From Sphingobacterium mizutaii (lineage in GTDB: Bacteria > Bacteroidota > Bacteroidia > Sphingobacteriales > Sphingobacteriaceae), in NCBI RefSeq assembly GCF_900187125.1, contig NZ_LT906468.1, positions 3,410,001-3,474,000 of the forward strand: DNA of 64,000 nt, read 5' to 3'. This document shows positions 1 through 9,398 of this stretch, in pieces. The notes beneath the pieces were generated by a model, which worked only from the letters and a program-made list of their open reading frames with translations, had not been told where the DNA came from and did not search any database. Position 1 is the stretch's first letter, and the number at the start of each line of letters is the position of its first letter. The translations under genes were made by a program, and so were the position numbers.

Positions 1-1
1 A

Positions 2-385
2 CCTGCCGATGGACATGAATTTAAAGGGAAGAAGATAACCTTCCATGATCCTTGTTATTTAGGACGCGGAAATGGAGTATATGAGGCTCCGCGTAAAGCT
101 TTGGAAGTATTGGATGCAGACTTGGTCGAATTAAAGCGCTGTAAGTCAAATGGACTTTGTTGTGGTGCTGGTGGCGCCCAGATGTTTAAAGAACCTGAGA
201 AAGGAGATAAGGACATCAATGTGGAACGCATCGAGGATGTCATTGAATCGAAGGCGAACATCGTTGCTTCCGCTTGCCCATTTTGTATGACCATGTTGAG
301 CGATGGGGTGAAGGTGAAAGAAAAAGAACAGGAAATCAAGGTATTGGATATTGCTGAAATTACAGCTAAGGCCAATAATCTATAG
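2..385 (+). CDS. (Fe-S)-binding protein, CCG domain, 3' part only
   Basis: The gene enters from the left edge; 127 C-terminal residues are visible, and the frame is open from base 2, ahead of the first internal ATG at 101. Two cysteine-rich (CCG) signatures are seen: HDPCYLGRGN near the start, and CCGAGGAQMF about 40 residues later, followed by CPFC. This is the C-terminal half of the heterodisulfide-reductase/GlcF/LutA type of Fe-S electron-transfer subunit. In the family, CCG cysteines hold an unusual Fe-S cluster and pass electrons between flavoproteins, quinones or thiols at the cytoplasmic membrane. The specific partner cannot be told because the upstream genes lie outside the window. 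A strong terminator follows the stop codon directly. Confidence 0.85.
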   Translation, partial: PADGHEFKGKKITFHDPCYLGRGNGVYEAPRKALEVLDADLVELKRCKSNGLCCGAGGAQMFKEPEKGDKDINVERIEDVIESKANIVASACPFCMTMLSDGVKVKEKEQEIKVLDIAEITAKANNL

Positions 386-413
386 CAGATATCAGGCTTG
401 TTAATAAGCCACA

Positions 414-450
414 AAAAATCCCCTTTGTTTTCAGGACAAAGGGGATTTTT
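414..450 (+). terminator. Intrinsic terminator after the Fe-S protein gene
   Basis: A perfect 15-bp stem (414-428 with 436-450) has a GGGG/CCCC core and a 7-base loop. The A-run on the 5' side and T-run on the 3' side make it potentially bidirectional. It ends the Fe-S protein transcript. Confidence 0.85.
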
Positions 451-475
451 GTTGGACTTAATTGATGGAAATTAA

Positions 476-506
476 AAAGGAGCTATCTAAATCAGATAAC
501 TCCTTT
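476..506 (-). terminator. Terminator downstream of tRNA-Leu
   Basis: A 13-bp stem (476-488 with 494-506, one mismatch) has a 5-base loop. On the minus strand it is followed by a T-rich run, just beyond the tRNA 3' end. It could also act on the plus strand, where a T-run follows too. Confidence 0.65.
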
Positions 507-520
507 ATTATTTTTTAGGG

Positions 521-604
521 TGCCCAGGAGCAGATTCGAACTGCCACACCCAATCGGGCGCCACCCCCTCAAGATGGTGCGTCTACCAATTTCGCCACCT
601 GGGC
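521..604 (-). tRNA. tRNA-Leu (anticodon GAG)
   Basis: The reverse strand folds as a class II tRNA. It has acceptor stem GCCCAGG/CCTGGGC, a D-arm with GGTAGAC, anticodon stem CCATC/GGTGG with loop TTGAGGG (anticodon GAG), a long variable arm (GGCGCCCGATTGGGTGT region) and T-loop TTCGAAT. The discriminator base is A. The genome continues CCC, so a full CCA is not encoded and must be added after transcription. The gene is 84 bases long. Confidence 0.95.
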
Positions 605-649
605 TTAGACATCGCAAAAATACTCTTTATTTTGATTTTTGCAACGGAT

Positions 650-1537
650 TTAGACCTTTTCCTTCTTAAGATTTTTATTGATTAACGTTTGGATAATTCC
701 ATCTGCCAGACCGATACGCGGAGCCATGATATTCTTCAGGTGACCGACTTTCATAATCGTCAGGAAGATCTCGGAAGCTGGAATAATTACGTCTGCCCTA
801 TCTTGTTTTAATTCAAGGACATTGATCCTATCTTTCAGAGAATACGAATTCAGGTAAACATATAAAGCTTTCAGTTTCGCATAGGAAATGGGCTTATCAG
901 CTTTTTCATTTGCCAATCGAGACAACTTGTTGATGTTGCCACCACTACCGATTCCATAAATATTCTTGTAACCCTTGGTAATATTCTTCACCCAAAGCTT
1001 CATATCATCCCAAGTCTCCGGGTTATCTTGGTTATCCAGGATACGGATCGTTCCTAGATTGAAAGATCTAGAAGCCACTAATTCTCCGTTTGCAAACAAG
1101 GAAATCTCAGTACTACCACCACCTACATCGATATACAGATAAACCTTATTTCTATCCATGCTCGTATGGCTATGTACATTATAAATGATCTGAGCCTCAA
1201 TAGCTCCATCTATGATATCAATATCCACACCTGCTTCGCTACAGGCCTTGACAACGTCCTTTCCATTATCCGCATCGCGCATCGCTGAAGTCGCGCAAGC
1301 CATATAATCGGAAACTTTATAGACATCCATCAGGTTCCTGAAAGCACTCATGGTCTTGATCATGCTCTCAAATTTACCCTCAGAAATATGTTGATGTATA
1401 AAGGCATCGTCTCCCAATCGAAGTGGAACTCGAAGTAAAGTGTTTTTGTTAAATGTGATTTCGTTCTCTCTTACAATAATATCGGCAATCAACAGACGGA
1501 CTGCATTGGAACCGATATCAATAGCGGCATATCTCAC
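650..1537 (-). CDS. Ppx/GppA family phosphatase
   Basis: A 295-residue protein of the exopolyphosphatase / guanosine-pentaphosphate phosphohydrolase family, with an ASKHA (actin-like ATPase) fold. The first phosphate loop AAIDIGSNAVRLLI is at residues 4-17 and the second, YIDVGGGSTEISLF, near residue 135; GIGSGGNINKL lies near 195. It matches the short Bacteroidota form that contains only the two-lobed catalytic core and lacks the C-terminal HD-like domain of E. coli Ppx. It probably hydrolyses polyphosphate or pppGpp in the cytoplasm; the exact substrate cannot be read from sequence. The start is GTG, and no in-frame ATG lies close upstream. It stands alone between tRNA-Leu and an oxidoreductase gene on the same strand. 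Confidence 0.88.
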   Translation of the reverse strand: MRYAAIDIGSNAVRLLIADIIVRENEITFNKNTLLRVPLRLGDDAFIHQHISEGKFESMIKTMSAFRNLMDVYKVSDYMACATSAMRDADNGKDVVKACSEAGVDIDIIDGAIEAQIIYNVHSHTSMDRNKVYLYIDVGGGSTEISLFANGELVASRSFNLGTIRILDNQDNPETWDDMKLWVKNITKGYKNIYGIGSGGNINKLSRLANEKADKPISYAKLKALYVYLNSYSLKDRINVLELKQDRADVIIPASEIFLTIMKVGHLKNIMAPRIGLADGIIQTLINKNLKKEKV

Positions 1538-1616
1538 GTTATATTAGATTTGAAAAGTTTAACAATGTTAAAAATCCTAAATTAACTAAATGTAAACTTT
1601 ATATTAAATAGAAGTT

Positions 1617-2639
1617 TTATTTATTCGGTTCTAAGATCTCCAACTGCCAAAGGATTTGGTCTTTACTGACAAAATAAGGCTCATCTTCACGAATCGTACG
1701 GTAGACTTCATTGAACAATTCCATATAATTGCCTAATTCTGCAGGAACAAACTTAGACACTAAATTACCTTCTTCATCAGGACTCGTCAGAACACCTTCC
1801 ATCCCTTCCGGTTCGATTCCATAGGCAGGATTATTCGGTAACATGCCATCGATCAACTGCGCTTCTTGTACATCGGTCCTGTTCTTGACAAAACTACCTT
1901 TGGTACCATGGAGCACAAAACTAGCTTGTGGGTTTGCCACCAACAGACTGGCCGTGATATAAACATTTAATCCAGAAGTGTAATTTAGGATAATGCAACC
2001 ATAATCGTCTACAATCGATCCAGGTCTATACACGCCCCTGACCTTGGTCATGGCTTTAGGCTTGCCGAACAAAGAAATGGCTTGGTCCAAAAGATGGGAT
2101 CCAAGGTCATAAATAACCCCTGAAGCGGGCACTTTAGTTTCTTTAAACAACTTGGGTCCTAAATCGGGTTTAAAACGATCAAAGCGAATATGCAATTCGA
2201 TTGGACGTCCAACCTCATTGTTTACTATCACTTTCTTTAACGCAAGGAAATCTGCATCAAAACGGCGGTTATGGAAAGGTAAGATGTGTTTTCCCATGTC
2301 TTCGGCTACTTTAAAAAGCACATTGGCTTCGGGAGCTGTTGGCGCAAAAGGCTTTTCGATCAGCACATGTTTGCCGGCCTTTAGAGCTCTTAATGCGAAT
2401 TCAACATGGGTATCATTTGGCGTATTGACGATGACCAGTTCAATCTCAGGATCGTTGATCAAGTCGTCCACTGAATCATAGCTGATGATGTTTGGGTAAC
2501 TTTCCTGCGCCAATTTCTTGGATCGCTCTACAATTCCTCTTAATTCGAAGTTGGGGTTAACCTCTATAAATGGCGCATGGAATACCCTTCCGGACATTCC
2601 ATACGACAATATACCTGTAACTATTTTGTTTTCTGTCAT
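1617..2639 (-). CDS. Gfo/Idh/MocA family oxidoreductase
   Basis: A 340-residue cytosolic NAD(P)-dependent dehydrogenase. The Rossmann half begins at residue 6 with the loose nucleotide-binding stretch TGILSYGMSGRVFHAPF, and the diagnostic EKPFAP motif (Lys for catalysis) is near residue 95. The C-terminal half is the alpha/beta substrate-binding domain, with GSHLLDQAISLFG around residue 180. There is no signal peptide, unlike the Tat-type relative at 22902-24317. The family oxidises or reduces sugars, polyols or related compounds; the substrate is unknown here. It sits 10 bp downstream of the lipoprotein gene at 2650-3270 on the same strand, so the two are probably co-transcribed, although no functional link is obvious. 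Confidence 0.88.
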   Translation of the reverse strand: MTENKIVTGILSYGMSGRVFHAPFIEVNPNFELRGIVERSKKLAQESYPNIISYDSVDDLINDPEIELVIVNTPNDTHVEFALRALKAGKHVLIEKPFAPTAPEANVLFKVAEDMGKHILPFHNRRFDADFLALKKVIVNNEVGRPIELHIRFDRFKPDLGPKLFKETKVPASGVIYDLGSHLLDQAISLFGKPKAMTKVRGVYRPGSIVDDYGCIILNYTSGLNVYITASLLVANPQASFVLHGTKGSFVKNRTDVQEAQLIDGMLPNNPAYGIEPEGMEGVLTSPDEEGNLVSKFVPAELGNYMELFNEVYRTIREDEPYFVSKDQILWQLEILEPNK

Positions 2640-2649
2640 TTATCTTTGC

Positions 2650-3270
2650 TTAGTGATGCGCATGGGCATCTGCTTTACCACCTACGGCAGTAAACAACTG
2701 AGCAACAGTTTCTGTTTGAGATTGCGCAAAATCTCTCAAGTCTTCATTGGTATTACGAGAAAGTCTTCTGAATTGTTCTTTAACCAAAGCAACTTGGTGT
2801 TGGATATGGGTTAAGTACTCTTGGTCAGAATAAACTTTTGAATGTTGCAAAGCCAAAGGAGCTACAGAGTCTGCAATAGTAGAATCTTGAACAACCACTG
2901 GAGCTTCATTAGGTTCAACTGCGATATTTTCTTGACCTTCACCTGTGAATTTCTCTGTTCCTAAGATTGGGAAATCAACTTTGTACTTGGTAGCCAAAGA
3001 ATCCATTTTAGGAAGGATATCTGAGAAAAACTTAGCAGCTTTAGCGGCAGCATCTTTTGCTTGTGCATTACCCACAGTAGCTACATGTTCTGCGTAGGAA
3101 ACCTCATAAGGTGCGATGGACCCTACTTGTCTGAAGAAAGCATACGCATCACCATCAACCAATGTCGTATGTGTGTATTTCAATTGGTTTTCTTCAGCCG
3201 TTTTGAAAACACAAGAAGATAAAGAAGTACTTGCAAGAACTGCTGCAACTAATAATGTATTTAATTTCAT
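2650..3270 (-). CDS. Predicted lipoprotein, DUF4142-like helical protein
   Basis: A 206-residue protein with a lipoprotein signal: a short positive start, a hydrophobic stretch and the lipobox LSSC (Cys19). The mature part is mostly helical with Ala-rich stretches and weakly resembles DUF4142 (ferritin-like helical bundle) proteins of Bacteroidota. A Pro/Val/Glu-rich linker lies near residue 120, and the tail ends in HAHH, which could bind metal. It is probably anchored in the outer or inner membrane facing the periplasm. The gene is first in a likely two-gene unit with the oxidoreductase that follows. No function is assigned; DUF4142 membership is a resemblance, not shown. Confidence 0.6.
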   Translation of the reverse strand: MKLNTLLVAAVLASTSLSSCVFKTAEENQLKYTHTTLVDGDAYAFFRQVGSIAPYEVSYAEHVATVGNAQAKDAAAKAAKFFSDILPKMDSLATKYKVDFPILGTEKFTGEGQENIAVEPNEAPVVVQDSTIADSVAPLALQHSKVYSDQEYLTHIQHQVALVKEQFRRLSRNTNEDLRDFAQSQTETVAQLFTAVGGKADAHAHH

Positions 3271-3348
3271 CGCTTTATTATTTTAAAAACACACAAAAAT
3301 AAAAAAATATCCCTATTAATGCCTATTTCTATCTAATTCAAATTCAAT

Positions 3349-5925
3349 CTAAGCTAAATTTCTTCCTGCATTCACCACTCCATATATGGTTCGGCCAATT
3401 AATTTGCGGTATGTTTCTGCTTTGGATTCCTCCATTTTCTGCTTTTCAAGCAAACGGATGGCATAATGCTGGATAATCAACAATGGCAGGATAATTTTTT
3501 CTCTTTCTAAAATTGATGCTCTTTCCACTGGATAATTTTCCATTAATTCTTTCATACCGGTCAGTTTCAACAGATATTTCTTAGTCAAATCGAATTCATC
3601 TTTCAACATTGTCCAGAATTCTCCAAATCTTGCATCATCTTTCATGTAAGATGTGATGTCAAAATTGGACTTGGTCATAGACATCATACAGTTGTCGATT
3701 ACCGTATTGAACATACCTGAAGTTTCATATAGGTTCTTCACATAAGACCAAAGGTTATTGTCCTCTGCCCATTGCAAGGCTGAGCCAACACCGAAGAATC
3801 CGGGGATATTCTGTTTCAACTGACTCCATGAAGTCACAAAACTGATGGCACGGAGGTCTTCCAACCGCAGCTCCCTTCCTGAATTTCTCTTCATTGGTCT
3901 ACTTGAAATATTCATGTTGGAAAGCGATTTCAATGGACTTAAGGTTTCTAGATATTTCAGGAACAAAGGATGATGCCTTAATTCCAAGAATTTCTGATGG
4001 CTCTCTGCCGCCATGCGGTCGATCACATCTTTTTGTTTTGCGGTCAAGGTATCTCCTACCCTTTGTTGCAGGTCAGATATCAGACCAGCATGCAATAATT
4101 GTTCGATATTGTATTTTGCGGAATCCAATGAGCCATACTGACTACTGATAGTCTGTCCTTGGATAGTCAATTGAATATGGTTGTTTTCGATTTCTTTACC
4201 CATTGAAGCGTAGAAACGTTGGGTTTTACCACCACCACGAGCTGGAGGGCCACCGCGACCATCAAAGAAGATCAGATCCACATCATACTCCCTAGAAATG
4301 GCCGTCAACTCAATCTTCGCTTTGTAGATAGACCAGTTCGCCATCAGATAACCACCATCCTTGGTACTATCGGAGAATCCAAGCATAATGGTCTGTTTGT
4401 TTCCTCTTTTCTTTAAGTGAGCTGAATACACGGGATTTGAATACAAACTGCGCATCACATCCGCAGCATGCTTCAAATCATCTACGGTTTCAAAAAGAGG
4501 TACAAAATCCATGGTCAGGTCTTTCTTGGTCCAGCCTTCCCATAAGAATAGCTGCATCAAGCCTAAGATGTCAGAAGCTTTCTGGCAGTTGGAAATAATA
4601 AAGCGTTGAACCGCTCTTTCACTTCCAGTGGATTGAATTTCTTTGATCAGACGGATAACCTTGATGGTATCTTCAACAAGAGGGTCAATACCATCTTGCA
4701 ACTCTAAAGTTGCTTCCGTGAATTTGATATGTTTTTCTTTCTCTTCTTCAGAGCCTTCAATTTCTTTTATTTTAATTCCTGTCTCCTTTGGATAGGTTTG
4801 AACTAACCAATCAAAGGTACTTCGCAAGGCACTACTGTCCTGACGAATATCAAGTGTCGTGAAATAGCAGCCGAAAGTTTGGACTTTTCTTCTCAGGTCT
4901 TCCACAATCTCTACGAATAAGCCATCGTGGTTTTCCTTCAGGACACGGATGATCTCTGTTAAGTTATGTAAGATCCGCTCAGTTTCATCGACTGGAGTAT
5001 CACTAGGGTTGAAGCTGTTTTCATAGAACAACTCTTGAAGCTCTTCCATGTACTGCTCGACGCCCCTGAAAGTAATTCTTCTTTTTACGATCCTGAAGTC
5101 ACGATAATAGCACCTAAAGAGGATGGTTCTCAACAAATTGGCAACCTTTTTCGTGCTTTCCCAAGTTACGTTTGGATTACCGTCACGGTCTCCTCCTGGC
5201 CAAAAGCCCAGCTCTATCAGATGATTTACATCCTTAGGGTTGATTTCTAGTTCATCTTCAATTTTAGCTTCTATGCCTGATGCCACACTGTAAAATACAT
5301 TCTCAAGAAACCAAGCCAAACTGATCGCTTCATCCACCGGGGTCGGACTTTGTTTATTAATAAATGGAGTCTTTCCTAATTGCTGAAGCAAAAGGTGTAT
5401 GGTTGGAATATCGTTTTTCTTGAGCTCATCAATCAAGTCATTGATGATGGACAACACAGGTCCTGGATAGAACTGCGTCGGGTGAGCAGTCAACACTAAC
5501 CTTACGGACATATCCTTCAACCTGGAAACGACCTGTTTCTTCAATTGTGGATTAGTCTGCGCTAGATTAAAAATGGATTCTAATCCGCCGGTTTCATCAC
5601 TTTTACCAACGGCCTTGAACGCTGAATCTTCAACCGCATCAAATAATACAACTTGACGTTCTATATATTGAACAATGCGAAACAACAAGTCCAAACGGTC
5701 ATCTTCCTGAACATACTGTTCATACTGACCGAAAAAACTATCAATGATTACCTCCGGTGATAAATGCTCTTCCACTCCCTTTTCACAATGGGTCGTAAAA
5801 AATGGCAGAATAGTTCCTGTGTGCTTTACCCGTTGGAAGGGTAAAGTCAAGAACAAACTTTTATATAAATCGAACCTCGTGAGGACTTCATTCTGAAAAG
5901 TTAATGTCTTTTGGCTTAATCTCAT
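3349..5925 (-). CDS. ppc: Phosphoenolpyruvate carboxylase
   Basis: An anaplerotic enzyme that makes oxaloacetate from PEP and bicarbonate in the cytoplasm. Family motifs are present in order: LTAHPTQ near residue 146 (catalytic His), FWPGGDRDGNPNV near 240, FFDGRGGPPARGGG near 550 (Arg-rich PEP site), IQGQTISSQYG shortly after, and a C-terminus ending in NAGRNLA, where the family typically ends in NTG. The length of 858 residues fits the family. A longer form starting with GTG at 5973 is possible, but that GTG falls inside a good -7 promoter box (TATATTTG, 5973-5980), so the ATG at 5925 is preferred. The gene is divergent from the FUSC gene and monocistronic. Confidence 0.95.
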   Translation of the reverse strand: MRLSQKTLTFQNEVLTRFDLYKSLFLTLPFQRVKHTGTILPFFTTHCEKGVEEHLSPEVIIDSFFGQYEQYVQEDDRLDLLFRIVQYIERQVVLFDAVEDSAFKAVGKSDETGGLESIFNLAQTNPQLKKQVVSRLKDMSVRLVLTAHPTQFYPGPVLSIINDLIDELKKNDIPTIHLLLQQLGKTPFINKQSPTPVDEAISLAWFLENVFYSVASGIEAKIEDELEINPKDVNHLIELGFWPGGDRDGNPNVTWESTKKVANLLRTILFRCYYRDFRIVKRRITFRGVEQYMEELQELFYENSFNPSDTPVDETERILHNLTEIIRVLKENHDGLFVEIVEDLRRKVQTFGCYFTTLDIRQDSSALRSTFDWLVQTYPKETGIKIKEIEGSEEEKEKHIKFTEATLELQDGIDPLVEDTIKVIRLIKEIQSTGSERAVQRFIISNCQKASDILGLMQLFLWEGWTKKDLTMDFVPLFETVDDLKHAADVMRSLYSNPVYSAHLKKRGNKQTIMLGFSDSTKDGGYLMANWSIYKAKIELTAISREYDVDLIFFDGRGGPPARGGGKTQRFYASMGKEIENNHIQLTIQGQTISSQYGSLDSAKYNIEQLLHAGLISDLQQRVGDTLTAKQKDVIDRMAAESHQKFLELRHHPLFLKYLETLSPLKSLSNMNISSRPMKRNSGRELRLEDLRAISFVTSWSQLKQNIPGFFGVGSALQWAEDNNLWSYVKNLYETSGMFNTVIDNCMMSMTKSNFDITSYMKDDARFGEFWTMLKDEFDLTKKYLLKLTGMKELMENYPVERASILEREKIILPLLIIQHYAIRLLEKQKMEESKAETYRKLIGRTIYGVVNAGRNLA

Positions 5926-5972
5926 AGTAAGTAACGTATCTTGATTTTTGATAGTTGATTTGTGAACAAACA

Positions 5973-5980
5973 CAAATATA
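5973..5980 (-). promoter_or_regulatory. -7 promoter box for ppc
   Basis: TATATTTG on the minus strand matches the Bacteroidota -7 consensus TAnnTTTG exactly and lies 47 bp upstream of the ppc ATG. No clear TTTG -33 box is seen at the usual spacing, so this is a moderate call. Confidence 0.45.
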
Positions 5981-6218
5981 TCATTTTAATATCTTTTTCG
6001 GTAACTAATTGTATTATTCACACTAACCAAACAAAAAATTTGCTATTTTGATAATGCAGGCAAAGTTTTTAAAATGATAATTTTTTAAGCATTCCCCATT
6101 TCCTTCAATTTAAGGAATGGTTATCAGAGTTTTGCATATCCGCGGTTTAAACCTTGAGATAATTAAAGATTTTATTGAATTTCATGCATTTTACTCCATA
6201 ATTTAACCACTGCTTATG
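5981..6218. other. Divergent ppc / FUSC intergenic region
   Basis: An AT-rich spacer between the two divergent promoters. It holds a region rich in short A and T runs and no reading frame or RNA gene that I can support. Confidence 0.5.
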
Positions 6219-6226
6219 TATCTTTG
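6219..6226 (+). promoter_or_regulatory. -7 promoter box for the FUSC gene
   Basis: TATCTTTG matches the Bacteroidota -7 consensus and lies 12 bp upstream of the ATG at 6239, which would give a very short leader. The in-frame TTG at 6224 lies inside the box and so cannot be the start if this promoter is used. Confidence 0.5.
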
Positions 6227-6238
6227 TTTCAACAAAAC

Positions 6239-8437
6239 ATGAAAAAAACCAAAGAATTAAGCAATTTCTTCTACAGTCAGTATTTTGCTGACGGTCTACG
6301 CATTACCATTGGTTGTATTGTTCCTATTTTGATTTGTGCATCATTGGGCAAATTCCTTTTGGGAACTTATATTTCTTTAGGTGCATTATTAGTAGGGCTA
6401 TCGGATACTCCGGGTGCTCCTTCGCATCGTAGAACAGGAATGATTGCTTGTTTAATCGTCTGCATCTTGACCCAGTTCATCACTTTTCTTGCGAATGGAA
6501 ATATTTGGGTCATGGCCATTGTACTGGGTCTTCTTTGTTTTACCTATTCCATGTTTGCAGTCTTCAATGCCCGTGCTGCTACGGTAGGTTCAATGGGGAT
6601 TCTGATCATGTTGATCTATGTCGATGATATCAATTCCTTTCAAGAGGAAATGATGCTCCTCTTCTATTTCACCCTTGGAGCAGTTTGGTATATGCTCATC
6701 AGTTTCTCGATTACCCAAGCCAGGCCTTATCGACTGGCCCAACAGGAACTCTCAGAAACCATCAGGCACGTTGGTGATTTCATCAGATTACGGGCGAATT
6801 TCTATGATATCCATAAATCTATCGACGAGAACTACAGCAAGCTCATTGATAAGCAGATTGAGGTCCATGAGCATCAAGAAAATGTAAGGGACCTGCTATT
6901 CCAAAGCAAGAGATCCATTAAAGATACCACCAAGATCGGTCGTTACTTGACTTTGACTTTTAACGATGTGGTAGACCTCTTCGAGCAGTCCATGACGACG
7001 CATTATGATTATGAACTGATCCAAAAGGAATATGGACATACGGGAATCTTAAAGGACTTTAAGCATCTATTGTTGAAAATAGCGAATGAATTGGACCACC
7101 TGGCCTATCAACTGAATGCAAACCGTGTTCCCAAGCCATTATACAATTTCAAGGAAGACATCGAGAATATCATGCGATCTATTGAAGCGCTTGAAAAGAA
7201 AGATAAGATCAATAGCATCCCGCTGAAAAAGATTTTGATCAGTGTCAGGAACATCAGCATTTTTATCCATAACATCTATAATTATGCGGTTGTAAGACCG
7301 AATAGCATCAAGAAACAGGAAATTGAAGAGGCTTCGAAGTTTATCCAAACCGAGCATATCGACCCGAGAAAATTGAAGGACAACTTATCCTTCAACTCAA
7401 GTATTTTCCGACATGCACTACGGATGGCTATTGTGATGGCCATTACCTATATCGTGTTCAACCTTGACTTTTTCAACATAGGTACAATGGGCAGTTATTG
7501 GATATTGCTGACCATTATGGTGATCTTGAAACCAGGATTCGGATTGACCAAGGAAAGGAATTTCCAGCGTCTCCTTGGGACGATCATTGGTGGTATCATA
7601 GGTGCCATAATCTTGATGACGGTACATTCAGAGGTGGCACGGTTTGTCATCTTGATCTTTTTCTTCCTGATTGCCTATAGTCTCTTCCGAGTAAATTATA
7701 TTATGGCGGTCATGTTCATGACCCCTTATGTCTTGATCATGTTGAGTTTTTCAGGTCTCAATACCTTTGAAGTGGCCAAAGAGAGGATTTTCGACACCTT
7801 TTTAGGTGGTATGATCGCCTTTTTGTCGAGCTATATAATTTTCCCTAACTGGGAGAGTTTCCAGGTCAAGAACAATATCAGGCAATTGCTGATTGCCAAC
7901 TACAAATACCTCGCTCAAGCGGTTCGGATCCTTTCAGGTGAAGAAATCACTGTCACAAGCTATAAGCTTTCCAGAAAGGAACTCTACATTGCTTCTGCCA
8001 ATATGGGTTCTACCTTCCAAAGGATGCTATCGGAACCGAAATGGAGACAGAAGAGCACTAAAGAGGTCAACCGATTGGTGATCTTAAACCACATCCTTTC
8101 CTCTTATGGAGCTACTTTGTTGACACAATTGACGGAAGCCACGGAAACTAACTACACCAAGGAACACTTGACCCTTCTGAAAAAGGTCCTTCAGAATGTC
8201 AGCAAGTCCATTGAGGCTGTTCCTATAAAAGGTGCGGATGAATTTATTCCAGTAAGTGATTTTCCTGAGATCACTCCTGAAACATTGGATCCAGAGGAAT
8301 CCAAATTAATTACAGAACAATTGCAATTCTTAAATAAAATTTCCTCAGATTTATACAAATCTACCCTGGATGTGATGGAAAAGGAAAGTTCTATACATCC
8401 TGAACAAATCGAAATGGCAAATGGACAACTTAATTGA
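6239..8437 (+). CDS. FUSC family inner-membrane protein (YccS/YhfK-like)
   Basis: A 732-residue protein with the fusaric-acid-resistance/aromatic-exporter architecture. It has a first block of about six membrane helices (residues 10-155), a long helical cytoplasmic region (160-385), a second membrane block (about 390-530) that repeats the first, and a helical C-terminal tail. Relatives are YccS and YhfK of E. coli and plant aluminium-activated malate transporters; they are presumed anion or aromatic-acid effluxers. The start is ATG 6239 because the earlier TTG lies in the promoter box. The last 17 bp overlap the next gene, so translation of the two is probably coupled. The transported substrate is unknown. 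Confidence 0.85.
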   Translation: MKKTKELSNFFYSQYFADGLRITIGCIVPILICASLGKFLLGTYISLGALLVGLSDTPGAPSHRRTGMIACLIVCILTQFITFLANGNIWVMAIVLGLLCFTYSMFAVFNARAATVGSMGILIMLIYVDDINSFQEEMMLLFYFTLGAVWYMLISFSITQARPYRLAQQELSETIRHVGDFIRLRANFYDIHKSIDENYSKLIDKQIEVHEHQENVRDLLFQSKRSIKDTTKIGRYLTLTFNDVVDLFEQSMTTHYDYELIQKEYGHTGILKDFKHLLLKIANELDHLAYQLNANRVPKPLYNFKEDIENIMRSIEALEKKDKINSIPLKKILISVRNISIFIHNIYNYAVVRPNSIKKQEIEEASKFIQTEHIDPRKLKDNLSFNSSIFRHALRMAIVMAITYIVFNLDFFNIGTMGSYWILLTIMVILKPGFGLTKERNFQRLLGTIIGGIIGAIILMTVHSEVARFVILIFFFLIAYSLFRVNYIMAVMFMTPYVLIMLSFSGLNTFEVAKERIFDTFLGGMIAFLSSYIIFPNWESFQVKNNIRQLLIANYKYLAQAVRILSGEEITVTSYKLSRKELYIASANMGSTFQRMLSEPKWRQKSTKEVNRLVILNHILSSYGATLLTQLTEATETNYTKEHLTLLKKVLQNVSKSIEAVPIKGADEFIPVSDFPEITPETLDPEESKLITEQLQFLNKISSDLYKSTLDVMEKESSIHPEQIEMANGQLN

Positions 8438-9398
8438 TGTATTGATAGTAGGCGGCGGCCCAATTGGGATCGCTTGTGGAATTGAAGCAAAGAAAAACAA
8501 CTTAAGCCATGTAATCATTGAAAAGGGCTGTTTAACAAACTCTTTATACAATTATCCGATCAATATGACTTTCTTCTCCACTTCGGAGCGATTGGAAATC
8601 GGCGATACCCCATTTGTCACTACAAACCCTAAACCTAGGCGTGCTGAAGCCCTAGAATATTATCGTCGGGTAGAAAAGAAGTTCAATTTAAAAACCCATC
8701 TATTTGAAGAGGTATTGACCATCAATAAACTTGATGGCACTTTTCAGGTCACTACCAATAAATCAATATATAGAGCGAAAAACGTAATAGTAGCCACTGG
8801 ATTTTATGATATCCCGATGTATTTGGGGGTCCCTGGAGAAGGTTTGGAAAAGGTCCGTCACTATTATGATGACCCACATTATTATGCGAATCAAAAAGTC
8901 ATTGTCGTGGGAGCAAGCAATTCCTCAATTGATGCAGCCCTGGAAACCTACAGGAAGGGCGCCGATGTAACTTTGATCATAAGAGGCAAGGAAGTTAGTC
9001 CTAGGGTGAAATATTGGGTTCGTCCAGATATCGAGAACCGTATCACCAATGGCGAAGTAAAAGTACATTACAGGTCAAACATCGTCAGCATTGGGGAAAG
9101 AGAAGTTCAGGTTTCTACTCCAAAAGGATTGATCAATATCGAGAATGATTTTGTTTTGGCTTTGACAGGTTATCGCCCTAACTTTGAATTCCTTGAAAAA
9201 ATAGGGGTTGAAGTTCCTTCAATAGCTCCCTGCATCCCTGCACATAATCCAGAAACCATGGAAACCAACGTTGAAAACTTATATTTGGCGGGCGTGGTTT
9301 GCGGAGGATTGAATACGCATCTATGGTTTATAGAAAACTCTAGGATCCATGCACATTTGATCGTAAAAAGTATTTTGGGAAAGAATCTAAACTCTTAG
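8421..9398 (+). CDS. YpdA-family flavin disulfide reductase
   Basis: A 325-residue FAD/NAD(P)H oxidoreductase. The N-terminal FAD loop is VLIVGGGPIGIACG (residues 8-21), a second nucleotide-binding loop, VIVVGASNSSIDAAL, is near residue 162, and a final GYRPNFEFL plus LAGVVCGG forms the FAD-closing region. It belongs with the YpdA / putative bacillithiol-disulfide reductase group, which lacks a CxxC pair; no such pair is seen here either. In bacillithiol users YpdA recycles the oxidised low-molecular-weight thiol. Overlap with the FUSC gene (8421-8437) indicates one transcript, and it converges on the tetR gene with a 12-bp overlap at the 3' ends. Confidence 0.88.
   Translation: MDNLIDVLIVGGGPIGIACGIEAKKNNLSHVIIEKGCLTNSLYNYPINMTFFSTSERLEIGDTPFVTTNPKPRRAEALEYYRRVEKKFNLKTHLFEEVLTINKLDGTFQVTTNKSIYRAKNVIVATGFYDIPMYLGVPGEGLEKVRHYYDDPHYYANQKVIVVGASNSSIDAALETYRKGADVTLIIRGKEVSPRVKYWVRPDIENRITNGEVKVHYRSNIVSIGEREVQVSTPKGLINIENDFVLALTGYRPNFEFLEKIGVEVPSIAPCIPAHNPETMETNVENLYLAGVVCGGLNTHLWFIENSRIHAHLIVKSILGKNLNS

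Noticed and set aside
101..385. Complete small gene starting at 101
   Set aside because: The frame is open to the window edge and includes the first CCG-domain motif before 101.
5926..5973. Longer PEP carboxylase starting with GTG
   Set aside because: The GTG lies in a consensus -7 box, and the extra 16 residues have no family similarity.
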